DNA from: an uncultured Porphyromonadaceae bacterium
GTDB taxonomy: Bacteria > Bacteroidota > Bacteroidia > Bacteroidales > Muribaculaceae
Assembly: GCA_902470475.1 (NCBI GenBank)
Contig: CABRGT010000048.1
Location: 1 to 14,271, forward strand
Length of the DNA: 14,271 nucleotides
Reading direction: 5' to 3'
How positions within the stretch are numbered: the stretch's first letter is position 1; the number at the start of each line of letters is the position of its first letter. Made by a program: the position numbers and the translations under genes. Of the stretch, positions 1 through 7,571 are shown piece after piece. The notes under the pieces were generated by a model, which was given only the letters and a program-made list of their open reading frames with translations, did no database searches and had not been told where the DNA came from.

Positions 1-2589
1 GATGCCGTCGCGGTCCTTGCCGCCTGCCTGGGCGAAACCGGGCTGGCCACCGCCGCCGCCCTTGATGGCCTTGGCTGCCTCGCGCACGATGGCCGAAGCG
101 TTGAGGCCGCCCTTGGCCACATCGTCGGTGAGCATCACCGTCAGCAGTGGCTTGCCCGAAATGTCGGATGTGGCGGCGATGAACGCCGTCGATTCGGGCG
201 ACGAGGCGCGCACGGCGAAGGCGATGCCCTTGACAACGTCGGGCAGGAACACGCCGCGCAGGCTCACCACGCGGATGCCGCTTTCGGTGACAGTCGCTGA
301 CTCGAGAGCCTTGGCGGCAAGAGTGCGGATGCGCTCGTTGAGGGCCTCCTCGGCCTTGCGGCGCAGGTCGGCGTTCTCCTCGAGAGTCTTCTTCAGGGCG
401 CCGATCACGTCGGGTGTGTTGTTGAGCAGCGATGCGATGTCGTGCGCGGTGTTGATCACGAATTCAAGGGTGTCCTCGACGGCCGATGCCGTGATGGCCT
501 CGATGCGGCGGATGCCGGCGGCGATCGAGCTTTCCGACACGATGTGGATCATGCCGATGTTGCCCGTGTTGGCCACGTGAGTGCCGCCGCACAGCTCGAT
601 GGAGTCGCCGTAGCGGATCACGCGCACCTCATCGCCGTACTTTTCTCCGAACAGGGCCATTGCACCCATTTCGCGGGCCTCGGCGATCGGCACACAGCGG
701 TGCTCGTCGAGAGCGATGGCCTCGCGGACGCGCTTGTTGGCCAGGCGCTCCACGGCGCGCAGTTCCTCGGGAGTCACCTTCTGGAAGTGCGAGAAGTCGA
801 AGCGCAGCGATTCGGGCGTCACAAGCGAGCCTTTCTGCTCCACGTGCGTGCCCAGCACGTCGCGCAGGGCCTGGTGGAGCAGGTGAGTGGCGGTGTGGTT
901 GCACGAGATGGCGCGGCGTATGTCGGCGTTGACCGAGGCGCGGAAGGTGTCGGCCGGGGCTGCGGGCAGCTTCTTGGTCAGATGCACGCCCATGCCGTTC
1001 TCGCGCTTGGTGTCGTATATGTCGATCACCTCGCCGGTGACGGTGTCGGTCAGTGTGCCGCGGTCGCCGCTCTGTCCGCCCATTTCGGCGTAGAACGGGG
1101 TCTGGGCCAGCACGATCTGGTAGTATTCGTTGTTTTTCTGCTTGACGCGGCGGTAGCGCAGGATCTTGGTCTCTGTCTCAAGCGAGTCATAGCCCACGAA
1201 CTGCTGCTCGCCTTCGTTGACGGTGATCCAGTCGGTGGCCTCGACGGCGGCGGCGCTGCGGGCGCGCTGCTTCTGGGCCTGCATTTCCTTGTCGAACTCG
1301 GCCTGGTCAAGTGTCATGCCCTTTTCCTTGAGAATCAGCTCGGTGAGGTCGAGCGGAAAGCCATAGGTGTCGTACAGCACGAAAGCCTGCTTGCCCGAGA
1401 TGTGATCCAGGCCGGCGGCCTTGGCCTGTGCGATGGCGTCGTCGAGCAGGCGGATGCCGTTCTCGAGCGTGCGCAGGAAGGCGTCCTCCTCCTCCTTGAT
1501 TACCTTCATGATCAGTTCGCGCTGGGCGGGCAGCTCGGGATAAGCCTCGCCCATGGATTCGATCAGCGTGTCCACCAGGCGGTACATGAATGCCGATTTC
1601 TGCTTCAGGAAGGTGTATGCGTAGCGCACTGCACGGCGCAGGATGCGGCGGATGACGTAGCCGGCCTTCGCGTTGGAGGGCAGCTGCGAGTCGGCGATCG
1701 AGAAGGCGATGGTGCGCACGTGGTCAGCGATGACGCGCATGGCCACATCCACGTCGGCATCCTTGCCGTAGGCCATGCCCGAAAGGTCGGAGATCTTGCC
1801 GATCAGCGGAGTGAACACGTCGGTGTCGTAGTTCGAGGTCTTGCCCTGCATGGCCATGCACAGGCGTTCGAATCCCATGCCCGTGTCGATGACGCGCGCG
1901 GGCAGCGGCTGCAGCGAGCCGTCGGCCAGGCGGTTGTACTGCATGAACACGAGGTTCCAGATCTCGATCACCTGCGGATGATCGTGGTTCACCATCTCGG
2001 CGCCGGGCACCGCCTGCCGCTCGCTTTCGGGGCGCAGGTCGATGTGGATCTCTGAGCAGGGGCCGCAGGGACCCGTGTCACCCATTTCCCAGAAGTTGTC
2101 ATGCTTGTTGCCGTTGATGATGTGCGAGGCGGGCAGATGCTTCTCCCAGATGGCGGCCGCTTCGTTGTCGCGTTCGAGTCCTTCGGCGGGCGAACCTTCG
2201 AACACGGTGGCATAGAGCCGTTCCGGATCGAGCTTGAGCACGTCCACCAGATATTCCCACGCCCAGTCGATGGCTTCCTTCTTGAAGTAGTCGCCGAACG
2301 ACCAGTTGCCGAGCATCTCGAACATGGTGTGATGATATGTGTCGTGGCCTACCTCCTCGAGGTCGTTGTGCTTGCCGCTGACGCGCAGACACTTCTGCGA
2401 GTCGGCCACACGCACGTATTTGGCCGCTTTGTTGCCTAAGATGATGTCCTTGAACTGGTTCATGCCCGCGTTGGTGAACATCAGCGTCGGGTCATCCTTG
2501 ATTACCATCGGAGCCGAAGGCACGATGTGGTGGCCCTTCGACTCGAAAAAGTCTTTGAAAGACTTGCGTATTTCTTTAGCAGTCAACAT
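1..2589 (-). CDS. alaS: Alanyl-tRNA synthetase, C-terminus cut by window edge
   Basis: Class II aminoacyl-tRNA synthetase that charges tRNA-Ala with alanine in the cytoplasm and edits mischarged Ser/Gly. 863 codons are visible with no stop; E. coli AlaRS is 876 residues, so only a short tail is missing. The N-terminus (MLTAKEIRKSFKDFFESKGH) is typical of the catalytic domain, and the class II motif 2 region has WEMGDTGPCGPCSEIH. The editing domain keeps all four zinc ligands: H565 and H569 in NHTATHLL, C667 and H671 in CGGTH. The final visible residues (844-863) are the glycine-rich GGGGGQPGFAQAGG segment of the C-Ala domain. The ATG at 2587-2589 was chosen because it gives the family's standard N-terminus; the A-rich leader has no Shine-Dalgarno sequence. 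It is divergent from the M23 peptidase gene. The sense strand has no internal stop. Confidence 0.97.
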   Translation of the reverse strand, partial: MLTAKEIRKSFKDFFESKGHHIVPSAPMVIKDDPTLMFTNAGMNQFKDIILGNKAAKYVRVADSQKCLRVSGKHNDLEEVGHDTYHHTMFEMLGNWSFGDYFKKEAIDWAWEYLVDVLKLDPERLYATVFEGSPAEGLERDNEAAAIWEKHLPASHIINGNKHDNFWEMGDTGPCGPCSEIHIDLRPESERQAVPGAEMVNHDHPQVIEIWNLVFMQYNRLADGSLQPLPARVIDTGMGFERLCMAMQGKTSNYDTDVFTPLIGKISDLSGMAYGKDADVDVAMRVIADHVRTIAFSIADSQLPSNAKAGYVIRRILRRAVRYAYTFLKQKSAFMYRLVDTLIESMGEAYPELPAQRELIMKVIKEEEDAFLRTLENGIRLLDDAIAQAKAAGLDHISGKQAFVLYDTYGFPLDLTELILKEKGMTLDQAEFDKEMQAQKQRARSAAAVEATDWITVNEGEQQFVGYDSLETETKILRYRRVKQKNNEYYQIVLAQTPFYAEMGGQSGDRGTLTDTVTGEVIDIYDTKRENGMGVHLTKKLPAAPADTFRASVNADIRRAISCNHTATHLLHQALRDVLGTHVEQKGSLVTPESLRFDFSHFQKVTPEELRAVERLANKRVREAIALDEHRCVPIAEAREMGAMALFGEKYGDEVRVIRYGDSIELCGGTHVANTGNIGMIHIVSESSIAAGIRRIEAITASAVEDTLEFVINTAHDIASLLNNTPDVIGALKKTLEENADLRRKAEEALNERIRTLAAKALESATVTESGIRVVSLRGVFLPDVVKGIAFAVRASSPESTAFIAATSDISGKPLLTVMLTDDVAKGGLNASAIVREAAKAIKGGGGGQPGFAQAGGKDRDGI

Positions 2590-2658
2590 ATTGTGGTGTT
2601 GGTTTATTTGTAGCTTCCTTTGCCGGGCCGCAGCACGTCGATTTTGTGGCCCTAAAAT

Positions 2659-2690
2659 CGTGCAAAATTACGCAAAAATCGCTAAATTTG
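2659..2690 (+). promoter_or_regulatory. Putative Bacteroidota promoter for the M23-MerR pair
   Basis: TAAATTTG at 2683-2690 is an exact match to the -7 consensus TAnnTTTG. The -33 element is weak (CGTG at 2659-2662, 20 nt upstream, against TTTG). The predicted start near 2696 would give a short leader of about 23 nt before the ATG at 2719. There is no Shine-Dalgarno sequence, as is usual in this phylum. The region overlaps the candidate alaS promoter on the other strand. Confidence 0.5.
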
Positions 2691-2694
2691 CAAG
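2663..2694 (-). promoter_or_regulatory. Putative Bacteroidota promoter for alaS
   Basis: Read on the minus strand, TAATTTTG (2670 to 2663) matches the Bacteroidota -7 consensus TAnnTTTG exactly. It is preceded, 20 nt upstream, by CTTG (2694 to 2691), close to the -33 TTTG element. Transcription would begin near 2657, giving a leader of roughly 70 nt before the alaS ATG. The -33 box lies just beyond the -7 box of the oppositely directed candidate promoter, so the two overlap. Consensus match is seen in the sequence; activity is inferred. Confidence 0.6.
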
Positions 2695-2718
2695 TGATAT
2701 CACGTTTCGGCGCCAGCC

Positions 2719-3690
2719 ATGAGCCAGAAAGCATTCTACAGATACAATCCTGCGACGGAGCAGTACGAGCGCGTCTATCCCACGCGCCGCACCCGCCTGT
2801 GGTCGACCCTGCGGCAGTATGTCGTGGGTGCCGGAGTCGGGCTGATTGTGTTCACCGGAGCTTACGCGATACTTGATTTTCCCCGCGAGAAAGAGCTCCG
2901 CCAGGCCAACGCGCAGATGGAAATGCGTCTGGAGATGCTCGAGCGCCGCAGCGACGAGGCCCTCGCCGTGATGGAGGATATCGCTGCGCGCGACAACAAC
3001 TTCTACCGCGTCATCATGCAGACCGATCCCCTTTCGGCCGGCGACCGGTTCGCGGGCCTCGAGCGGCAGCGCTACTACGAAAGTCTCGACTCGATGGCCG
3101 GGGTGGAACTCCTCCGCACCGTCACCGACAAGCTCGACCGCCTCGACCACATGCTCTACACACAGAGCAAGTCGTTCGACTACCTGCGCGAGCGCGCCTC
3201 GCATCAGAGCGACCGCCTCTCGCACGTGCCGGCCATCCAGCCTATCTCGTCGAAATACCTCAAGACCATGGCCTCGGGCTACGGATACCGCCGCGACCCC
3301 ATCTACGGCACCACACGCTTCCACGCCGGCATGGATTTTTCCAGCGACATCGGCACACCTGTCTACGCCACCGGCGACGGCACCGTCAGCTACAGCGACT
3401 GGCGCAGCGGCTACGGAAACCTCATCGAGATCAACCACGGCTACAACTATACCACGCGCTACGGCCATCTGTCCGAAATACTCGTCCGCGACGGTCAGGC
3501 CGTGCGCCGCGGCGACCTCATCGGCAAGGTCGGCAATACCGGCAAGTCGACCGGTCCGCACCTCCACTACGAGGTCCGCTTCAAGGGTGAGCCGCAGAAC
3601 CCCGTGAACTACTATTTTATGGATCTGACGCCTGAGCAGTACGACGAGATGATACGCCAGGCCGACAATGCCGCACACGTAATGGACTGA
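2719..3690 (+). CDS. Membrane-anchored M23 (LytM-type) peptidoglycan endopeptidase
   Basis: Predicted zinc endopeptidase that cleaves peptidoglycan peptide cross-links in the periplasm, 323 residues. The N-terminal ~33 residues are basic and cytoplasmic, followed by one transmembrane helix (about 34-52, VVGAGVGLIVFTGAYAIL), so this is an inner-membrane-anchored type II protein with no cleaved signal. A charged helical stretch (about 56-90) is a probable coiled coil, and a second helical segment covers 110-165. The C-terminal LytM domain (about 185-300) has the zinc ligands in HAGMD (H202, D206) and HLHYE (H283), plus catalytic-type H250 and H281. All key residues are present, so it should be active rather than a degenerate regulatory LytM factor. 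The start fits the leader and gives a short basic N-terminus. The MerR-type gene follows after 2 bp, suggesting one transcript. No exact substrate or pathway can be assigned from sequence. Confidence 0.93.
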   Translation: MSQKAFYRYNPATEQYERVYPTRRTRLWSTLRQYVVGAGVGLIVFTGAYAILDFPREKELRQANAQMEMRLEMLERRSDEALAVMEDIAARDNNFYRVIMQTDPLSAGDRFAGLERQRYYESLDSMAGVELLRTVTDKLDRLDHMLYTQSKSFDYLRERASHQSDRLSHVPAIQPISSKYLKTMASGYGYRRDPIYGTTRFHAGMDFSSDIGTPVYATGDGTVSYSDWRSGYGNLIEINHGYNYTTRYGHLSEILVRDGQAVRRGDLIGKVGNTGKSTGPHLHYEVRFKGEPQNPVNYYFMDLTPEQYDEMIRQADNAAHVMD

Positions 3691-3692
3691 CC

Positions 3693-4040
3693 ATGAAAGA
3701 CCTTGACAAAAAATTCTACAAAATCGGCGAAGTGGCCGAAATACTCGAGATCCCGCAGTCGACGCTTCGCTTCTGGGAGAAGAAATTCACCCTGATCAAG
3801 CCGCGGCGCAACGCAGGCGGCACCAGGTACTACACTCCCGATGATGTCGAGAAAATCCGCATGATCTACTTCCTTGTGCGCGACAAGGGGCTGCGCCTCG
3901 AGGCCGCCGAAGACCATCTGCGCAACAATTCGTCCGGTGTGTCGCGCCGCTTCGAGGCCGTGTCGCGTCTGCGCCGGGTCAAGGCCGAGCTGGAGACTAT
4001 CCTCGAGGCGATCGAAGCCCGACGCCGTTCCGGAAATTGA
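3693..4040 (+). CDS. MerR-family transcriptional regulator, short form
   Basis: 115-residue DNA-binding protein with an N-terminal MerR winged helix-turn-helix. The HTH spans about residues 8-28 (YKIGEVAEILEIPQSTLRFW) and the wing about 33-47 with the typical RRNAGGTRYY. Residues 49-75 continue the MerR second helical pair. The rest (about 85-112) is a single charged helix likely to form the antiparallel dimerisation coiled coil. There is no room for a ligand-binding domain and no cysteine at all, so metal sensing of the MerR/CueR kind is excluded. The ATG lies 2 bp after the M23 stop, pointing to co-transcription and perhaps translational coupling. Targets are unknown; autoregulation of the alaS/M23 divergent region would be a natural guess but nothing in the sequence proves it. 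It converges on the ABC-F gene with a 68-bp gap in which I saw no convincing terminator hairpin. Confidence 0.9.
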   Translation: MKDLDKKFYKIGEVAEILEIPQSTLRFWEKKFTLIKPRRNAGGTRYYTPDDVEKIRMIYFLVRDKGLRLEAAEDHLRNNSSGVSRRFEAVSRLRRVKAELETILEAIEARRRSGN

Positions 4041-4108
4041 TTTCCTTCACCCCCTCTGTGCCATGCCGGAGGCGCTTCATGTGAAAACCGTGGCGTCCGC
4101 CTGTCACT

Positions 4109-6097
4109 TCACTTTTCCAGCTCCTCGAGATCGAGCGTGGCCAGTTCCCATACGCTCATGGCATTCTCAAGATCCTTGACAGCGGCGGCGTGCCGGTTGT
4201 AGATGTCGGGATCGGCTGCGGCCGCCGCGGGGTCGGCCAGCGTGTTCTCGATGTCCTTGACTGCCTGCTCCAGCTCGCCCACGCGCGCTTCGGCTTCCTC
4301 CACCTTGCGTCGCGCGCGCTTCACCATCTTGTCGCGTTCGCGCTGCTCGGCGTAGCTCAGGCGCGGAGCCGTCTTCGGAGCCTCCTTTTCAGTCTTTTCG
4401 GTTCCGGCCGCATTTTTCTGCGCGCTTTTAGGTTGCTGCTGCTTCGGCGCGGCAGGAGCCGGCGTGTTCTTTTCCAGCTCGCGGAGCGAGTCGATGCGCT
4501 TGCGTTCCAGGAAGTCGTAGATGCCGCCGAGATGCTCGCGCACCTGTCCGCCGCCGAACTCGTACACCTTCTCCACCAGGCCGTTGAGGAAGTCGCGGTC
4601 GTGGCTCACGAGGATCACCGTGCCGTCGAAGTCCCTGATGGCCTGTTTGAGCACGTCCTTGGTCTTGATGTCGAGGTGGTTGGTGGGCTCGTCGAGGATA
4701 AGCAGGTTGACGGGCTGCAGCAGCAGGCGTATCATCGCCAGGCGCGTACGTTCACCGCCCGACAGCACCTTCACTTTCTTCTCCGACGCCTCGCCTCCGA
4801 ACATGAATGCGCCCAGTATGTCGCGTATCTTCGTGCGTATGTCGCCCACGGCCACGCGGTCGATGGTGTCGAACACCGTCACCTCGCCGTCGAGCAGCGA
4901 TGCCTGGTTCTGGGCGAAATAGCCGATCTTCACGTTGTGTCCGATCTTGAGCGACCCCGTGAAGGGTATCTCGCCCATGATGCACTTCACCAGCGTCGAC
5001 TTGCCCTCGCCGTTCTTTCCCACGAATGCCACCTTTTCGCCGCGGCGGATGGTGAAAGTGGCGCCGTCGAACACCTGATGGTCGCCGTAGGCCTTGCCTA
5101 CGTTCTCGGCAATGACCGGGAAGTCGCCCGACCGCGGGGCAGGGGGGAAGCGCAGGCTGATGTGCGACGTGTCGATCTCGTCCACCTCGATGCGCTCGAT
5201 CTTGGCCAGCTGTTTCATGCGGCTCTGCACCTGCACCGCCTTGGTGGCCTTGTAGCGGAAGCGCTCGATGAAGGCTTCGGTGTCGGCTATCTGCTTCTGC
5301 TGGTTGTTGTAGGCGCGCATCTGCTGCTCGAGCCGTTCGGCGCGCAGGGCCACGTAGCGCGTGTAGTTCACGTTGTAGTCGTAGATCTTGCCCAGCGAGA
5401 TCTCGATGGTGCGGTGGGTCACGTTGTCGAGGAAGGCGCGGTCATGGCTCACCAGCACCACTGCCTTGGCCTTGGTGATCAGGAAGTTTTCGAGCCACTG
5501 TATCGACTCTATGTCGAGGTGGTTGGTCGGTTCGTCGAGCAGCAGCACGTCGGGACGCTGCAGCAGCAGCTTAGCCAGCTCGATGCGCATGCGCCACCCG
5601 CCGCTGAATTCCGACGTCTGGCGTCCGAAGTCGGCGCGTTCGAAGCCCAGGCCGAGCAGCGTCTTCTCGAGCTCGGCGCGGCAGTTGTCGGCCTGCGCCA
5701 GCGTCAGTTGCTCGGTGAGCGAAGTCATGTCGTCGATCAGCTTGTGGTAGGCGTCCGACTCGTAGTCGGTCCGTGCGGCCAGGTCGGCCGTCATCGCGTC
5801 GAGACGCTTCTGCATCTCGTCGATGTGCGCGAAGGCCTTGCCCACCTCCTGTTCCACGGTCAGCGTGTCGTTGGTGATCATGGTCTGCGGCAGATAGCCC
5901 ACGGTCACACCCGCCGGCACGGCCACCGAGCCCGATGTCGGCTTCTGCAGCCCGGCTATGATCTTGAGCATCGTCGACTTGCCGGCGCCGTTCTTGCCCG
6001 TGAGGGCTATGCGGTCCTTGTCGTTGATCACATAGCTGACATTGTCGAACAGCGACCGCGCGCTGAATTCTACCGAAAGATTGTTGATTGAGATCAT
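4109..6097 (-). CDS. ABC-F family ATPase (ribosome-associated type) with C-terminal coiled coil
   Basis: 662 residues with two tandem ABC ATPase domains and no transmembrane segment, so a soluble ABC-F protein rather than a transporter. Such proteins bind the ribosomal E site and relieve stalling; the exact role of this one is unknown. Domain 1: Walker A GKNGAGKS (34-41), Q-loop GYLPQ (67-71), signature SGGW (165-168), Walker B LLLDEPTNHLD (185-195), switch SHD (217-219). The interdomain linker (about 240-325, rich in Arg/Lys/Gln) corresponds to the P-site tRNA interaction motif. Domain 2: Walker A GKNGEGKS (360-367), Q-loop GYFAQ (392-396), signature LSGGERTR (445-452), Walker B LILDEPTNHLD (466-476). 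A low-complexity Pro/Ala/Gln/Lys segment (about 545-578) leads to a helical Uup-like C-terminal coiled coil (580-660). Both catalytic Glu are present. It is last in the minus-strand run, 70 bp after glmM with a strong hairpin between. Confidence 0.94.
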   Translation of the reverse strand: MISINNLSVEFSARSLFDNVSYVINDKDRIALTGKNGAGKSTMLKIIAGLQKPTSGSVAVPAGVTVGYLPQTMITNDTLTVEQEVGKAFAHIDEMQKRLDAMTADLAARTDYESDAYHKLIDDMTSLTEQLTLAQADNCRAELEKTLLGLGFERADFGRQTSEFSGGWRMRIELAKLLLQRPDVLLLDEPTNHLDIESIQWLENFLITKAKAVVLVSHDRAFLDNVTHRTIEISLGKIYDYNVNYTRYVALRAERLEQQMRAYNNQQKQIADTEAFIERFRYKATKAVQVQSRMKQLAKIERIEVDEIDTSHISLRFPPAPRSGDFPVIAENVGKAYGDHQVFDGATFTIRRGEKVAFVGKNGEGKSTLVKCIMGEIPFTGSLKIGHNVKIGYFAQNQASLLDGEVTVFDTIDRVAVGDIRTKIRDILGAFMFGGEASEKKVKVLSGGERTRLAMIRLLLQPVNLLILDEPTNHLDIKTKDVLKQAIRDFDGTVILVSHDRDFLNGLVEKVYEFGGGQVREHLGGIYDFLERKRIDSLRELEKNTPAPAAPKQQQPKSAQKNAAGTEKTEKEAPKTAPRLSYAEQRERDKMVKRARRKVEEAEARVGELEQAVKDIENTLADPAAAAADPDIYNRHAAAVKDLENAMSVWELATLDLEELEK

Positions 6098-6117
6098 GAC
6101 TTGTATTTTCGTAGCGA

Positions 6118-6148
6118 GCGGTCCGCCCCGTCGGTGGGGGCGGACCGC
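6118..6148 (-). terminator. 12-bp perfect GC hairpin between glmM and the ABC-F gene
   Basis: Inverted repeat GCGGTCCGCCCC (6118-6129) / GGGGCGGACCGC (6137-6148), with no mismatch and a 7-nt loop (6130-6136). In the direction of transcription it begins 19 nt after the glmM stop and ends 20 nt before the ABC-F start codon. There is no T-run after the stem on either strand, so it is not a textbook intrinsic terminator. It may instead be a 3'-end stabiliser/processing site or an attenuator controlling read-through into the ABC-F gene. No room remains for a separate ABC-F promoter between hairpin and start. Confidence 0.7.
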
Positions 6149-6167
6149 CTGTATGAAGTTTGTAATG

Positions 6168-7556
6168 TTATGCTATCATGTCGAGAATCACCTGCTTCAC
6201 CTGCTCTGCGAGCTGCGCGGCGCCCTCCGTGGTGGAGGCTTCGGCGTAGACGCGGATGATGGGCTCGGTGTTGGAGCGGCGCAGGTGCACCCACTTGTCG
6301 GCGAAGTCGATCTTCACACCGTCGATGTCGGTGATCTTCTCGCCGGCGAATTTGGCCTTCACCTTTTCGAGCAGAGCGTCCACGTCGAGGTCCGGGGTAA
6401 GCTGCACCTTGGTCTTGTAGATGCTGTATTCGGGCAGTGCGGCGCGGATTTCCGAGGGCTTCCTGCCGCTCTTGGCCATCATCGTCAGGAACAGGGCCAC
6501 GCCCACCAGGGCGTCGCGGCCGTAGTGGAGGGCCGGATAGATCACGCCGCCGTTGCCTTCGCCGCCGATGACAGCGCCCGTGCGCTTCATCTCCGTGGTG
6601 ACGTTCACCTCGCCTACGGCCGAGGCCGAGTACTTGCATCCGTGGGCCTCCGTCACGTCGCGCAGGGCGCGGCTCGAGCTGAGGTTCGACACGGTCGCTC
6701 CGGGAGTGTGCGTCAGCACATAGTCGGCTATGGACACCAGGGTATATTCCTCGCCGAACATCTCGCCGCCGTCCTTGACGATGGCCAGGCGGTCCACGTC
6801 GGGGTCAACCACGAAGCCCACGTCGGCGCCGGTCTCCTTGACCAGCGCGGCTATGTCGGTGAGATTCTCGGGGATCGGTTCGGGTGTGTGGGCGAACTTG
6901 CCCGTGGCCTCGCAGTTGAGCTCGATCACGTTCTTCACGCCCAGGGCGTGCAGCAGCTGCGGGATGACGATGCCGCCTACGGAGTTCACCGCATCCACGG
7001 CCACCGTGAATCCGGCCGCCGCTATGGCGTCGCGGTCCACCAGGTCCAGGCCGAGCACCATGTCGATGTGGCGCCGGTTGTATGTGTCGTTCTCGTATAT
7101 GTGTCCCAGTTCGGTCACTTCGGCGAAAGTGAACGATTCACTGTCGGCTATGCGGAGCACTTCCTTGCCTTCGGCGTCGCTGAGGAATTCGCCGCGTTCG
7201 TTGAGCAGCTTCAGCGCGTTCCACTGCAGCGGATTGTGCGAGGCCGTCAGTATCAGGCCGCCGCAGGCGTTTTCTTCGGTCACGGCGATCTCGGTGGTGG
7301 GAGTCGAGGCAAGGCCTATGTTCACTACGTCGAATCCCATGCCCGTGAGCGTGCCGCATACTATGTCGAGCACCATCTTGCCCGAGAGACGTGCGTCGCG
7401 GCCTACGACGATCGTGCGCGATGTCTTTGTTGTGGTCTTTGAGATAAAGGTGGCATACGCTGCCGTGAATTTGACAATGTCGAGCGGCGACAGGCCTTCG
7501 CCGGGGCGGCCGCCGATGGTGCCGCGTATGCCCGAAATTGATTTTATAAGAGCCAT
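6168..7556 (-). CDS. glmM: Phosphoglucosamine mutase (archaeal-type GlmM, alpha-D-phosphohexomutase)
   Basis: Converts glucosamine-6-phosphate to glucosamine-1-phosphate on the way to UDP-GlcNAc for peptidoglycan and LPS; cytoplasmic. 462 residues, normal family length. The phosphoserine loop is TASHNP (S106 is the phosphorylated residue). The metal-binding loop is DPDVDR (251-256, Asp at 251, 253, 255). The sugar-binding loop is GGEGNGG (331-337) and the phosphate-binding loop RRSNTEPIIR (426-435). The sugar loop GGEGNGG and the SNTEP loop resemble archaeal GlmM proteins (TIGR03990-like) more than classical bacterial GlmM, which has GE.SGH and SGTEP. Phosphomannomutase activity is an alternative or additional specificity. 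It lies 15 bp after the DUF4827-like gene and so belongs to the same transcript. The ATG at 7554-7556 gives the conserved start MALIKSISGIRG. Confidence 0.9.
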   Translation of the reverse strand: MALIKSISGIRGTIGGRPGEGLSPLDIVKFTAAYATFISKTTTKTSRTIVVGRDARLSGKMVLDIVCGTLTGMGFDVVNIGLASTPTTEIAVTEENACGGLILTASHNPLQWNALKLLNERGEFLSDAEGKEVLRIADSESFTFAEVTELGHIYENDTYNRRHIDMVLGLDLVDRDAIAAAGFTVAVDAVNSVGGIVIPQLLHALGVKNVIELNCEATGKFAHTPEPIPENLTDIAALVKETGADVGFVVDPDVDRLAIVKDGGEMFGEEYTLVSIADYVLTHTPGATVSNLSSSRALRDVTEAHGCKYSASAVGEVNVTTEMKRTGAVIGGEGNGGVIYPALHYGRDALVGVALFLTMMAKSGRKPSEIRAALPEYSIYKTKVQLTPDLDVDALLEKVKAKFAGEKITDIDGVKIDFADKWVHLRRSNTEPIIRVYAEASTTEGAAQLAEQVKQVILDMIA

Positions 7557-7571
7557 AGTTGTATAGAGTTG

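Noticed and set aside
442..2055. Long open frame on the plus strand across alaS (537 codons)
   Set aside because: It is antisense to alaS, whose frame shows every AlaRS motif. GC-rich genes often leave long stop-free antisense frames; the translation is His/Val/Leu-rich without any domain.
2668..3678. Minus-strand open frame opposite the M23 gene (336 codons)
   Set aside because: Antisense to the intact LytM domain; no recognisable domain, and its frame also runs across the divergent promoter region.
4041..4108. Terminator between the convergent MerR-type and ABC-F genes
   Set aside because: I looked for an inverted repeat and found only a tiny palindrome (TTCATGTGAA), too short to call.
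4190..6091. Very long plus-strand open frame opposite the ABC-F gene (633 codons)
   Set aside because: It is antisense to a clear ABC-F ATPase and translates to a repetitive His/Val/Leu/Gln-rich product with no motif, typical of a mirror frame in GC-rich DNA.
4109..6097. ABC-F gene as an antibiotic-resistance or export determinant
   Set aside because: There is no transmembrane partner, so export is excluded. The Uup-like coiled-coil tail and core-gene setting fit a housekeeping ABC-F better; nothing in the linker identifies a resistance type.
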